A stretch of 6,652 bases of DNA from Desulfurococcales archaeon (GTDB lineage Archaea; Thermoproteota; Thermoprotei_A; Sulfolobales; NBVN01), in contig JAGGUC010000032.1 of NCBI GenBank assembly GCA_021158735.1, positions 1-6,652 of the forward strand, given 5' to 3'. Position 1 is the stretch's first letter; each line of letters begins with the position of its first letter. The position numbers and the translations under genes were made by a program. Below, one piece after another: positions 1-5,861 of this stretch. The notes under the pieces were generated by a model. The model searched no databases and had not been told where the DNA came from. It was given only the letters and a program-made list of their open reading frames with translations.

Positions 1-581
1 GAGGTCAGGAATCTCTTTATGTCAATCACACCTTTTAACATTCCCTTACTGTCTACTACATATATGTACCTTGAAGTATCGTACCCTTCGAATTCCGACC
101 TGGTCACGAACTCCTCTACAGCTTCTCCCACCAATTTCTCCTCATAAAAAACAGGAATTCTTGAGGTCATGATGCCTCCTGCGGTCTCCGGCGGGTACTT
201 AAGTAGAGGTCTTACCTCAGCGATCTTCCAAGCCGGTAGCTCTCTCAGCAGCGAGATCCTGAGCGAGGGTGGTAAAATACTTAGGAGATCAGCTAATTCA
301 TCAACTGGCAGCTCTATAGCTATCCTTGCCAGCCTCCTAACGCCCAGCACCTTTATTACGTCACTCAGTACTTGCTGGGGGAGTTTGGCTATTATCTCAA
401 CGTATACGCTGTCGGGTATCATGACGGCTAGCTTCCTCCTATCCTCACTGTCAAGTCTTTCCAGTATGTCAATAAAGTCTTGAGGCCTCAGAACTTCAAG
501 AATCTTGATTTTTTTAACCCCACTCTCTAGCTCCTCTCTAATTTCATCTAGCATTTCATCCATATCTTTCTGAGCACTCAT
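1..581 (-). CDS. mgtE: MgtE-family magnesium transporter, N-terminal part (runs off left edge)
   Basis: The reading frame is open from ATG 581 to the left edge, giving 193 codons. Residues 1-125 are the helical, leucine- and charge-rich repeats of the cytosolic MgtE_N domain. Residues 129-139 (YPPETAGGIMT) match the hallmark YPxxxAGGxMT motif that opens the first CBS domain, and the frame ends inside that domain after YIYVVD and GVIDIKRFL. In the family the two domains sense cytosolic Mg2+ and gate a five-helix membrane channel; the second CBS domain, plug helix and membrane part must lie left of the window. The start is fixed by AGGTGGT six bases upstream. It follows feoB by 71 bp on the same strand, so it may be co-transcribed, but a TATA-like box in the gap also allows its own promoter. 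The family is secure; Mg2+ as substrate follows from the family, not from visible residues. Confidence 0.92.
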   Translation of the reverse strand, partial: MSAQKDMDEMLDEIREELESGVKKIKILEVLRPQDFIDILERLDSEDRRKLAVMIPDSVYVEIIAKLPQQVLSDVIKVLGVRRLARIAIELPVDELADLLSILPPSLRISLLRELPAWKIAEVRPLLKYPPETAGGIMTSRIPVFYEEKLVGEAVEEFVTRSEFEGYDTSRYIYVVDSKGMLKGVIDIKRFLT

Positions 582-587
582 GTAGCT

Positions 588-627
588 ACCACCTACTAAT
601 TTACTTAATAAGGCAAGGTATTTTACT
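588..627 (-). promoter_or_regulatory. mgtE ribosome-binding site and possible own promoter
   Basis: On the minus strand AGGTGGT (588-594) stands six bases before the mgtE ATG, a usual archaeal Shine-Dalgarno position. An AT-rich TATA-like element, AGTAAAATAC, lies at about 618-627. Transcription starting about 25 bp past it would give a leader of roughly 16 bases that just covers the ribosome-binding site. The RBS is clear. The TATA assignment is weak, because read-through from feoB would serve equally well; I see no T-run terminator between feoB and mgtE, which favours at least partial co-transcription. Confidence 0.45.
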
Positions 628-652
628 GTAATTGACGAACTTGAGTGATTAA

Positions 653-2770
653 TTAAGCTAGCAAACCCCCTACCACATAAGCAGTAACCGAAACTACCGT
701 AGCTACAGCCACCATGGAGATAATAGAAAATACAGTCCACTTGAAGCTCTTCGTCTCCTGATATATCACAGCAATCGTAGCCAAGCATGGTACATAGAGC
801 ATCAAGAACAACAATATGGCAATACCCTGTACTGGCGTTAAGTTGAGGGTGCTAAATACAGTCTCCTCACTAACACCCTGCATTACGGCTATTGCTGAGA
901 TGAGTCCCTCCTTAGCTATAAAGCCATTAATGAGTGCGAAGCCTATCCTCCATGATGTGTCATGGTCCAGACCATATAATACTGAGAGAGCTGGAGCTAG
1001 GATAGCGCCAGCTATTGCAGCATAGCTTTCTGAGGAATTTGCCGCAGGTCCGTTAGGCCCGTAGGAGAGTAAGAGCCATGTAATAACGCTTAGCGCAAAT
1101 ATTATTATGCCTGCTTTCTTAAGAAAGTGCTTTGCAGAATCCCAAGCAAGCCACCAAACCACTTTAATATTTGGCTTATGGAGTGGAGGAATTTCTATCA
1201 GCAGTTCAGGCGGTTCCCTAATCTTAAATATTACATACCTCAACGCCAGTGATGACAAGAAGAACACCACTATACTGACGACGTACGTCAAGACTACAGC
1301 TCCAGCCTGCTGAAGAGGTGACGTAAAAAATGCTGATACAGCGAATAATAGCACTATTAGCCTTGCCTGACACAGTATGTAAGGCAGAGATAGAACCATC
1401 TGCAGTCTCTCAGCTTCATCAACGGCTACCCTGGACCCCATGACACCGGGTACATTACATCCCATTGAAATAAACATCGGGTATGCAGCCTTACCTGAAA
1501 GGCCGAATTTAGAGAAGAAATTATGTAGTGCTAAAGCTATTCTAGGTCCCAGTCCGGAATCCTCTATGACCGCCATTATAGCTGATATCGTAAATATTAA
1601 GGGAAAGAATGAAAGCACTGCACCTACACCACCCACTACCCCGTCAGCTATTAGGCTTGCGAATAATTCAGAAACAGGTGTTAAAGCGTTTCTCACCAAT
1701 CCTGCCACGTAGTCAAATAAGGCTGTTAGTAAACCACTCAGGCTGTAGGTCTCGATTGCTTGAGCTATGTGCGAAGCTCCTGCTAAATCAGCTATTACGT
1801 TCAACGGAAATCCTAAATTTATGATGAAGGCAGTAATAAACACTAGAAATATTATGATAGCACTTGCAACTGGACCAATTATTGGTATTTGAAACAACTT
1901 GTCTAAGTAGCTAATTCCCGCAGTTACACGGACTCTCACAATCACATCCCTGAGTAATGAGTCCGTGTACTCATACCTACTAGAAGCTATTACCTCCTCA
2001 GGTAATTTATTGAATATTCGCTTTATCTCCTCACGGTACTTCATTGCTTTATTAGCAATGTGTTCAGCCCCAGCAGCCCGCACTAACTTACCGATGTCTT
2101 CATCGCCTTCAAGTAGTCTGAGAGCAAGCCAGCGCTTAGGGTAGCTGGAGAGTCCCTTGCATGTGGCGATGTCAGATTCTAATTCATTAATGTATGATTC
2201 AATTCCGTCATACTTGATCCTAACAACATCCCTCCTACCTCTTCTACCTTCAGCAACATCTATTAATGCATCTAATAGCTCCCTTAGCCCAGTCCCCTTG
2301 ATAGCTGATACTGAAACCACTGGCACACCTAACTTAGCTTCAAGCTTATCTACGTGAATGTGTATTCCTTGACTGTGAGCTAGATCCGACTTTGTTAACG
2401 CAATAACAACCTTCGGTATCAGCTCAAGTACCTGAACCGCTAAGTATATAGTCCTCTCAGGAGCTGTTGAATCAATTAAAACAAGTACAGCATTTGCGTT
2501 ACCAGAAAGCAGATACCTCCTCGCAATCTTCTCATCAAGTGTTAACGCACTCAGCCCATAAATACCGGGAAGATCGACGAAACACACTTTTCTGTCCCTA
2601 ATCTCCCTAGTACCAACTTTCTTCTCGACCGTAGTTCCAGACCAGTTACTCACCCTAACTCTCTCGCCAGTCAGAACATTAAATAATGTTGATTTACCTA
2701 CATTAGGCTGGCCAGCCACAGCAACAACCAGGTCACAGCCAGAAGTACCAGCTTCTTCCCTGGACGCCAC
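653..2770 (-). CDS. feoB: FeoB-family ferrous iron transporter (GTPase-coupled)
   Basis: This 705-residue protein, near the usual FeoB length, has the two-part FeoB design. The N-terminal G domain shows G1 GQPNVGKST (20-28), G2 region SGTTVE (44-49), G3 DLPG (66-69), G4 TKSD (126-129) and G5 SAIKG (155-159). A helical linker leads to a polytopic membrane domain from about residue 295. That domain carries FeoB signatures: DGVVGGVGAVL (376-386), EDSG (403-406), GCNVPGVM (437-444), CQARL (467-471), FIAKEG and LYVPCLATI near the C-terminus. FeoB imports Fe2+ through the cytoplasmic membrane. The start is GTG 2770, chosen because GGAGGTG lies eight bases upstream; no ATG fits. Several usually conserved positions differ (S44 for Pro, TKSD for N-x-x-D, FFPLI for FLPQI, ARLIV for ARLPV), so another divalent metal such as Mn2+ is not excluded. 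No FeoA or FeoC is visible beside it. The promoter carries a palindrome suggesting metal-dependent repression. Confidence 0.95.
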   Translation of the reverse strand: MASREEAGTSGCDLVVAVAGQPNVGKSTLFNVLTGERVRVSNWSGTTVEKKVGTREIRDRKVCFVDLPGIYGLSALTLDEKIARRYLLSGNANAVLVLIDSTAPERTIYLAVQVLELIPKVVIALTKSDLAHSQGIHIHVDKLEAKLGVPVVSVSAIKGTGLRELLDALIDVAEGRRGRRDVVRIKYDGIESYINELESDIATCKGLSSYPKRWLALRLLEGDEDIGKLVRAAGAEHIANKAMKYREEIKRIFNKLPEEVIASSRYEYTDSLLRDVIVRVRVTAGISYLDKLFQIPIIGPVASAIIIFLVFITAFIINLGFPLNVIADLAGASHIAQAIETYSLSGLLTALFDYVAGLVRNALTPVSELFASLIADGVVGGVGAVLSFFPLIFTISAIMAVIEDSGLGPRIALALHNFFSKFGLSGKAAYPMFISMGCNVPGVMGSRVAVDEAERLQMVLSLPYILCQARLIVLLFAVSAFFTSPLQQAGAVVLTYVVSIVVFFLSSLALRYVIFKIREPPELLIEIPPLHKPNIKVVWWLAWDSAKHFLKKAGIIIFALSVITWLLLSYGPNGPAANSSESYAAIAGAILAPALSVLYGLDHDTSWRIGFALINGFIAKEGLISAIAVMQGVSEETVFSTLNLTPVQGIAILLFLMLYVPCLATIAVIYQETKSFKWTVFSIISMVAVATVVSVTAYVVGGLLA

Positions 2771-2778
2771 TACAGCAG

Positions 2779-2822
2779 CACCTCCATCAATAAAATTTAG
2801 ACATATCTAAATTATATACTTT
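2779..2822 (-). promoter_or_regulatory. feoB core promoter (TATA box) and ribosome-binding site
   Basis: Read on the minus strand, AAAGTATATAAT (2811-2822) is a good archaeal TATA box with a purine-rich BRE-like start. A start site 25-27 bp downstream would fall near 2790, giving a leader of about 20 bases. That leader contains GGAGGTG (2779-2785), a near-complete anti-16S match eight bases before the GTG start codon. The strong ribosome-binding site is what decides for GTG. The palindrome at 2794-2813 lies between the TATA box and the inferred start site and touches the TATA box. Confidence 0.75.
2794..2813. promoter_or_regulatory. Operator 1: 20-bp palindrome at the feoB promoter
   Basis: AATTTAGA (2794-2801) and TCTAAATT (2806-2813) are perfect 8-bp inverted arms around a CATA centre; only the 2802/2805 pair is mismatched. 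The site overlaps the edge of the feoB TATA box and covers the stretch up to the inferred start site, a position where a bound dimer would block TBP/TFB or the polymerase. The TTAGA-N4-TCTAA core resembles TTAGG...CCTAA half-sites of DtxR/IdeR-type iron repressors. Assignment to that family is an inference from resemblance and from the regulated gene; no regulator gene is in view. A near-identical copy lies 88 bp upstream. Confidence 0.65.
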
Positions 2823-2884
2823 TGAGCAATTGCAAACAGTAGAATGAACCCACGATTTAAATTACTAGATCCTTACAGCGAAAG

Positions 2885-2900
2885 TTAGACATCTCTAAAT
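2885..2900. promoter_or_regulatory. Operator 2: second copy of the feoB palindrome
   Basis: TTAGACATCTCTAAAT matches the corresponding 16 bases of operator 1 (2797-2812) at 15 positions and in the same orientation. Its dyad is weaker (TTAGA/TCTAA arms of 5 bp with a 4-base spacer). Centres of the two sites are 88 bp apart. On the minus strand it is also preceded by a TATA-like CATATTTA (about 2897-2904), so it could control a second, upstream feoB start or serve as an auxiliary site for cooperative binding. Confidence 0.5.
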
Positions 2901-2963
2901 ATGATGGGTTCTAAGCAGCATCCATACCACATTATTAACTACTAGCTGATTAAAGTAAAATTA

Positions 2964-3052
2964 ATGCATGGACTGAGGGCCTCCAGAGCTAGGGGATTCT
3001 TCACATATCCGACGATGCGGGCTCCCAACGGCTCTTCATCGGGCTGGGAATA
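2964..3052 (+). other. GC-rich island; possible gene or mobile-element relic or small RNA
   Basis: By hand count about 57% of these 89 bases are G or C, against clearly AT-rich flanks. In hyperthermophiles with AT-rich DNA such islands often mark structured RNA, but I cannot fold it into a known class. GGGCT/GGCT recurs three times between 3017 and 3048. There are short inverted pairs, CGATG with CATCG and TCCCA with TGGGA. The plus strand has one frame open across the whole island, ending at TAG with the reading PTMRAPNGSSSGWE; this faintly recalls the low-complexity tails of archaeal IS200/IS605 TnpB proteins. That resemblance is an impression, with no catalytic motif to support it. Confidence 0.25.
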
Positions 3053-3088
3053 GTACTCTTAGTATTTCCGTGTAGAATTAGGGTTAGT

Positions 3089-3110
3089 TAAAATATATTC
3101 CCATATTTTA
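3089..3110. repeat. Perfect 8-bp inverted repeat in intergenic region
   Basis: TAAAATAT (3089-3096) and ATATTTTA (3103-3110) are exact reverse complements around a six-base ATTCCC centre. It could be a protein-binding palindrome or a pair of TATA-like elements facing both ways. The AT-only arms make chance occurrence in this composition fairly easy, and no gene start lies at a useful distance on either side. Confidence 0.45.
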
Positions 3111-3140
3111 CTCCTCAGCTACATAAGGCAAATTTCAGCA

Positions 3141-3180
3141 TGTACCTGCCTAGATGTTAATTCAAACATTCTAATGTACA
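3141..3180. repeat. Imperfect 40-bp inverted repeat (potential hairpin)
   Basis: The outer arms TGTAC (3141-3145) and GTACA (3176-3180) are followed inward by TAGATGTT (3151-3158) pairing with AACATTCTA (3165-3173), with one bulged base and a six-base loop. An asymmetric internal loop separates the outer and inner stems. It lies about 190 bp past the corA stop. It may be a binding site or a transcript hairpin; the TAGA...TCTA arms recall the feoB operators but the spacing differs. Confidence 0.4.
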
Positions 3181-3314
3181 GACTTCTTCTATGTTTCCTA
3201 GTAAATTAATGAATTACTTAGTAATCAGCAGTTGTCAACGGCAATATCTCAAAGAACTCTTGGAAGAAATGCAAAAATGAAAATAATTCCAGTACATAAA
3301 GTAAGAATACGGGA

Positions 3315-3320
3315 GAAAAA
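3315..3320 (-). terminator. Probable corA terminator (short T run)
   Basis: About 48 bases past the corA stop codon the minus strand reads CTTTTTC. Archaeal polymerase commonly stops at T runs of five or more without a hairpin. The run is short and alone, so termination here is only probable. Confidence 0.4.
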
Positions 3321-3367
3321 GCTACTTTTGAGTGTAAATTAATTCACAGAGTATCAATGCTGGTGTG

Positions 3368-4396
3368 TTAGATCCACTTCTTTTTCTTGAAGTATAGGAG
3401 CATGATTGCACCTATTATTGCCATCACTGTCAGTGTCAGTAGGTATCCGTAGGGGTGGTTAAGTTCTGGCATATTCCAGGGGCTAGCTTTAGTATTGAAG
3501 TTCATGCCGTATATGCCTGTGATGAATGTCAGTGGTATGAATATGGTGCCGATTATAGTGAGGAATTTCATGATTTCATTGAGTCTGTTGCTTATACTTG
3601 TGAGGTACATGTTTAGCAGATCAGCTATCCTCTCTCTACATGACTCAGCGATGTCTACTACCTCAAGAACATTGTCGTAGAGGTCCTGCATGTACTTGTA
3701 GAGATCCTCGCTAGTACTCAAGTACTCACTCCCTAAGATCCCCCTTACAACCTCTCTCAACCGCCAAGAAGACCTTCTGAGGTAGGTCAGTTTTCTCTTA
3801 ATTAATTGGACCCTCCTTAAGTGGTATTGCTTTGGCTCCGTTATCACACCATCTTCTAGTCCTTCTATCCACTCGCTAATTAACTCTATAACAGAGAAGT
3901 ACGAGTTAATTACTTCATCTAAAACTAGGTAGAGTAGGTAGAGTGCATTAGTGGGTTCTTCACGCACTCTATCAATGACCTGAGTAGTCGGGTCTGCATT
4001 ACCACTAGCTATGGTTACTATGTAGTCTCTACCTATGATAATATGTACTGGGTGAAAACCAATGCTGGTTACACCTTTGCCATACTTAACATATTCTAAT
4101 GTGACAAACATTAAATTCCGGTACTTTCTTAACCTGACACTGGTTGTTTTTGCAGGCAGTTTCTGAGTTATTGCTCTAGCAATGGATCTAGGCAATTTCA
4201 GGGTCTTCGCTAACTCAATAATCATATTTTCTGGTGGGTCACGAATACGTAGCCAGAAAGGCTTGTACTTCGTTTTTAATTCTTCCAGCTCATTAATACT
4301 GCTTAAAGTCCTCTGTAAGGATGGCTCGTCTAACTTAATTAGTAGTAGCTCACCCAAACTATACTGCGTCTGCGTATGAATACCTTCCTCACCCAT
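3368..4396 (-). CDS. corA: CorA-family divalent cation (Mg2+) transporter
   Basis: From ATG 4396 the protein has 342 residues, the normal CorA length. It shows a cytosolic alpha/beta N-terminal domain (about 1-160), long charged helices forming the funnel stalk (about 160-275), a first membrane helix (about 278-296) ending in the signature YGMNF (GMN at 297-299), the short external loop with MPEL, a second membrane helix (about 318-336) and the basic tail KKKKWI. In the family the homopentamer lets Mg2+ into the cell, and some members also carry Co2+, Ni2+ or Zn2+; GMN is the ion-selectivity motif. A TTG at 4405 would add three residues (MIA), but ATG is preferred as the commoner codon. No good ribosome-binding site precedes it. 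It stands 94 bp behind the DUF885 peptidase with a T-run terminator between them, so it is probably its own transcription unit. Confidence 0.95.
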   Translation of the reverse strand: MGEEGIHTQTQYSLGELLLIKLDEPSLQRTLSSINELEELKTKYKPFWLRIRDPPENMIIELAKTLKLPRSIARAITQKLPAKTTSVRLRKYRNLMFVTLEYVKYGKGVTSIGFHPVHIIIGRDYIVTIASGNADPTTQVIDRVREEPTNALYLLYLVLDEVINSYFSVIELISEWIEGLEDGVITEPKQYHLRRVQLIKRKLTYLRRSSWRLREVVRGILGSEYLSTSEDLYKYMQDLYDNVLEVVDIAESCRERIADLLNMYLTSISNRLNEIMKFLTIIGTIFIPLTFITGIYGMNFNTKASPWNMPELNHPYGYLLTLTVMAIIGAIMLLYFKKKKWI

Positions 4397-4405
4397 GGCT
4401 ATCAA

Positions 4406-4433
4406 AGTATATGTTTGCCAGCGGTACTAATTA
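4406..4433 (-). promoter_or_regulatory. Likely corA promoter region (TATA position ambiguous)
   Basis: Two AT-rich TATA-like elements lie before corA on the minus strand: CGTAATTAG (about 4425-4433) and CATATACTT (4406-4414). The first is about 31 bp before ATG 4396 and would give a very short or absent leader, which fits the lack of a ribosome-binding site. The second is closer to the TATA consensus but only about 14 bp from the ATG, so a transcript from it would begin inside the gene. I favour the distal element, with modest confidence. Confidence 0.35.
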
Positions 4434-4446
4434 CGTTATTAGATAC

Positions 4447-4457
4447 AAAAGAAAAAA
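4447..4457 (-). terminator. T-rich terminator after the DUF885 peptidase gene
   Basis: The minus strand reads TTTTTTCTTTT about 34 bases past the DUF885 stop codon and before the corA promoter region. This is a typical archaeal intrinsic terminator without a hairpin, and it separates the peptidase and corA units. Confidence 0.6.
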
Positions 4458-4490
4458 TTGCTTACACTTCATGTTGCAGTCGGGTGTAGC

Positions 4491-5852
4491 CTACTGACTT
4501 GCTAGTGATTTAGCTTTTCTGATAACTACCTTCTTCAATATATTTACAGGTAAGACCCCCTCCTCTAGAAGGAGCTTGTGGAATAAACTATGCGAGTACT
4601 TAGAGCCAAGTATTTTCTTGACCTCTTCTCTTAGGGACTTAATTGCCCTCTTCCCATAATTATACATGAGCTGATACGTTGGGTTTAGGGTGTACCGGAG
4701 TACCTCACCTTTAGCTCCCTCTTCTGGCAGATAAGCATCTATCATTAATTTCTTAACACCTTCTTCGTAACTCAGTCCCTCAGTATGTAATTCTACATCT
4801 AAATACACTCTAACGGCCCTCCACAGGGCGTCATGCCAAACCTTTAATTTATATTGTGGTGACTTCTCAATACCCTCTTCAAGCATTAACTCCTCACAGT
4901 AGTGTGCCCAACCCTCAACGAAGTCTGGCGCATTTATCAGTGCCCTCCTAGGGTGTGCTCCTACCTTAGCTATCACTAGCTGTGTATGATGTCCTGGGTA
5001 GGCCTCATGAACTATAGTGTTAACTGCGTCATAGATGTTGTGATGCGATAGCATTTCTTCGTTTACTGGCTGAGTAACGTAGTATATGCCTGTTAGTGAT
5101 GGCCCGAACAGCTCTGGGTTCTGATAGGCAGCGAACGGTATTATAGGCCTCATGAATTCAGGAGTATTAATCAGCTTTACTCTTTCTCCTTCCGGAAGCT
5201 CAACTATTTTATTTTGTTTAATAAATACCCTTACTCTCCCTATTAACTCATTATACTTCGTCATGAACTCCTCAATACTTGCTATACGAGCTTCCTTAAG
5301 CTTCAACAAACCCTCCTCAACCCCACTTACACCCATTTCCTTAGCGGCCTCCTGCATTAGAGCGCGGTACTTACTTGCTTCTTCGTACCCGACCTTCTTT
5401 AGTTTATCCGGGGACTCACCGATAAATTGTAACTTCAGCAACTTCTTGAATAATTCCTTACCTAAGGGCTTAAAACCTGAGTTCGCCCTGCTTAGTAAGT
5501 TTCTTATGTCTTCAGTAGCCCTACCTATTCTCTCCTCAGCCTTTTCTGCGGCTGTTACTAGTTCGCTACTTCCCCAATTCTTCCCCAAAGACTTAACAGT
5601 TTCCATAAGGGAAATGAGGCCTTGCGCCACTATCAAGCTATATTGAAGCCAGAGTGCGTAGGGCTCGTCAACAGCTCTCACTGATGCGCCTAAGTACTTA
5701 TCGATCTGTGTTAGTCTTGAAGTTATAGCTATTACCTTATGCTCTTGGGGAAGCCAATCATTAATGATTATGGGAAATATAGCTGAGCCGACCACATCGA
5801 CACCCGCTGGGTACATTCTCCATGTAGGCCAGTCCTCTAGCGTTACTTTCAT
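4491..5852 (-). CDS. DUF885-family metallopeptidase, main catalytic part (-1 frame of split gene)
   Basis: This 453-residue piece holds almost all of a DUF885 (Pfam PF05960) protein. HEAYPGHH (282-289) matches the family's HExxPGHH zinc-site motif, and EGWAHY (313-318) supplies the downstream glutamate expected of a gluzincin-type site, in the E-G-W-A context usual in DUF885. NPTYQLMYNYG (390-400) matches the conserved C-terminal helix. No signal peptide is visible, so a cytosolic peptidase or carboxypeptidase is likely; the substrate is unknown. It begins abruptly at ATG 5852 inside what should be an N-terminal helix, and the missing first 90-100 residues are encoded just upstream in the other frame. 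The ATG overlaps the upstream stop by one base (TAATG). It may be made by stop-and-restart or by a -1 frameshift, or the split may be a mutation or sequence error. No ribosome-binding site of its own is evident. Confidence 0.88.
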   Translation of the reverse strand: MKVTLEDWPTWRMYPAGVDVVGSAIFPIIINDWLPQEHKVIAITSRLTQIDKYLGASVRAVDEPYALWLQYSLIVAQGLISLMETVKSLGKNWGSSELVTAAEKAEERIGRATEDIRNLLSRANSGFKPLGKELFKKLLKLQFIGESPDKLKKVGYEEASKYRALMQEAAKEMGVSGVEEGLLKLKEARIASIEEFMTKYNELIGRVRVFIKQNKIVELPEGERVKLINTPEFMRPIIPFAAYQNPELFGPSLTGIYYVTQPVNEEMLSHHNIYDAVNTIVHEAYPGHHTQLVIAKVGAHPRRALINAPDFVEGWAHYCEELMLEEGIEKSPQYKLKVWHDALWRAVRVYLDVELHTEGLSYEEGVKKLMIDAYLPEEGAKGEVLRYTLNPTYQLMYNYGKRAIKSLREEVKKILGSKYSHSLFHKLLLEEGVLPVNILKKVVIRKAKSLASQ

Positions 5853-5861
5853 TATTTTAGT
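5850..5861 (-). promoter_or_regulatory. Possible -1 recoding or re-initiation site joining the DUF885 halves
   Basis: The minus strand reads CAA CTA AAA TAA TG: the upstream frame's last sense codon AAA is preceded by another A and followed directly by the stop. A lysyl-tRNA slipping back one base still pairs with AAA, and reading resumes as ATA ATG AAA in the downstream frame, giving ...NQLK-I-MKVTL.... The same bases form a TAATG overlap, which also suits termination-coupled re-initiation. A -1 shift on an A-rich site is known for an archaeal fucosidase gene in Sulfolobus; applying it here is inference. I saw no clear stimulatory stem downstream. Confidence 0.4.

Larger units (their letters stand above)
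2901..3314. other. Intergenic region between corA and feoB, no convincing gene
   Basis: This is the main part of a 597-bp gap. I looked on both strands for feoA, a DtxR-type regulator gene or an RNA gene and found none. No frame gives a recognisable protein of more than about 50 codons. The stretch is AT-rich apart from a GC-rich island at about 2964-3052, and holds inverted repeats at 3089-3110 and 3141-3180. Two tiny plus-strand ORFs (3191-3280 and 3277-3342) are too short to call. The gap is large beside the other spacings here (71 and 94 bp), which fits either a regulatory region or the remains of a lost gene. Confidence 0.6.

Noticed and set aside
169..483. 104-codon plus-strand open frame opposite mgtE
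   Set aside because: The minus strand here encodes the MgtE N-domain and the AGGIMT motif; the plus frame is a serine- and leucine-rich shadow.
582..652. Mg2+ riboswitch (M-box or ykoK type) before mgtE
   Set aside because: The gap is only 71 bp and AT-rich with no long stems; this riboswitch class is bacterial.
2901..2950. C/D-box-like pair (ATGATGG ... CTGA) suggesting a guide RNA
   Set aside because: The C box does not match the RUGAUGA consensus, there is no internal C'/D' pair and no closing stem, so it is most likely chance.
2771..3367. A feoA gene or a DtxR-type regulator gene upstream of feoB
   Set aside because: I read all minus- and plus-strand frames; stops interrupt each one within about 50 codons and none shows an SH3-like FeoA or winged-helix pattern.
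4397..4405. TTG start three codons upstream of the corA ATG
   Set aside because: It adds only MIA, has no better ribosome-binding site, and ATG 4396 is the more usual start codon.
5152..5646. 164-codon plus-strand open frame opposite the DUF885 gene
   Set aside because: It is antisense to a well-supported coding region with clear family motifs. Its serine- and leucine-rich translation is the usual shadow of a minus-strand gene, and no promoter or ribosome-binding site precedes it.
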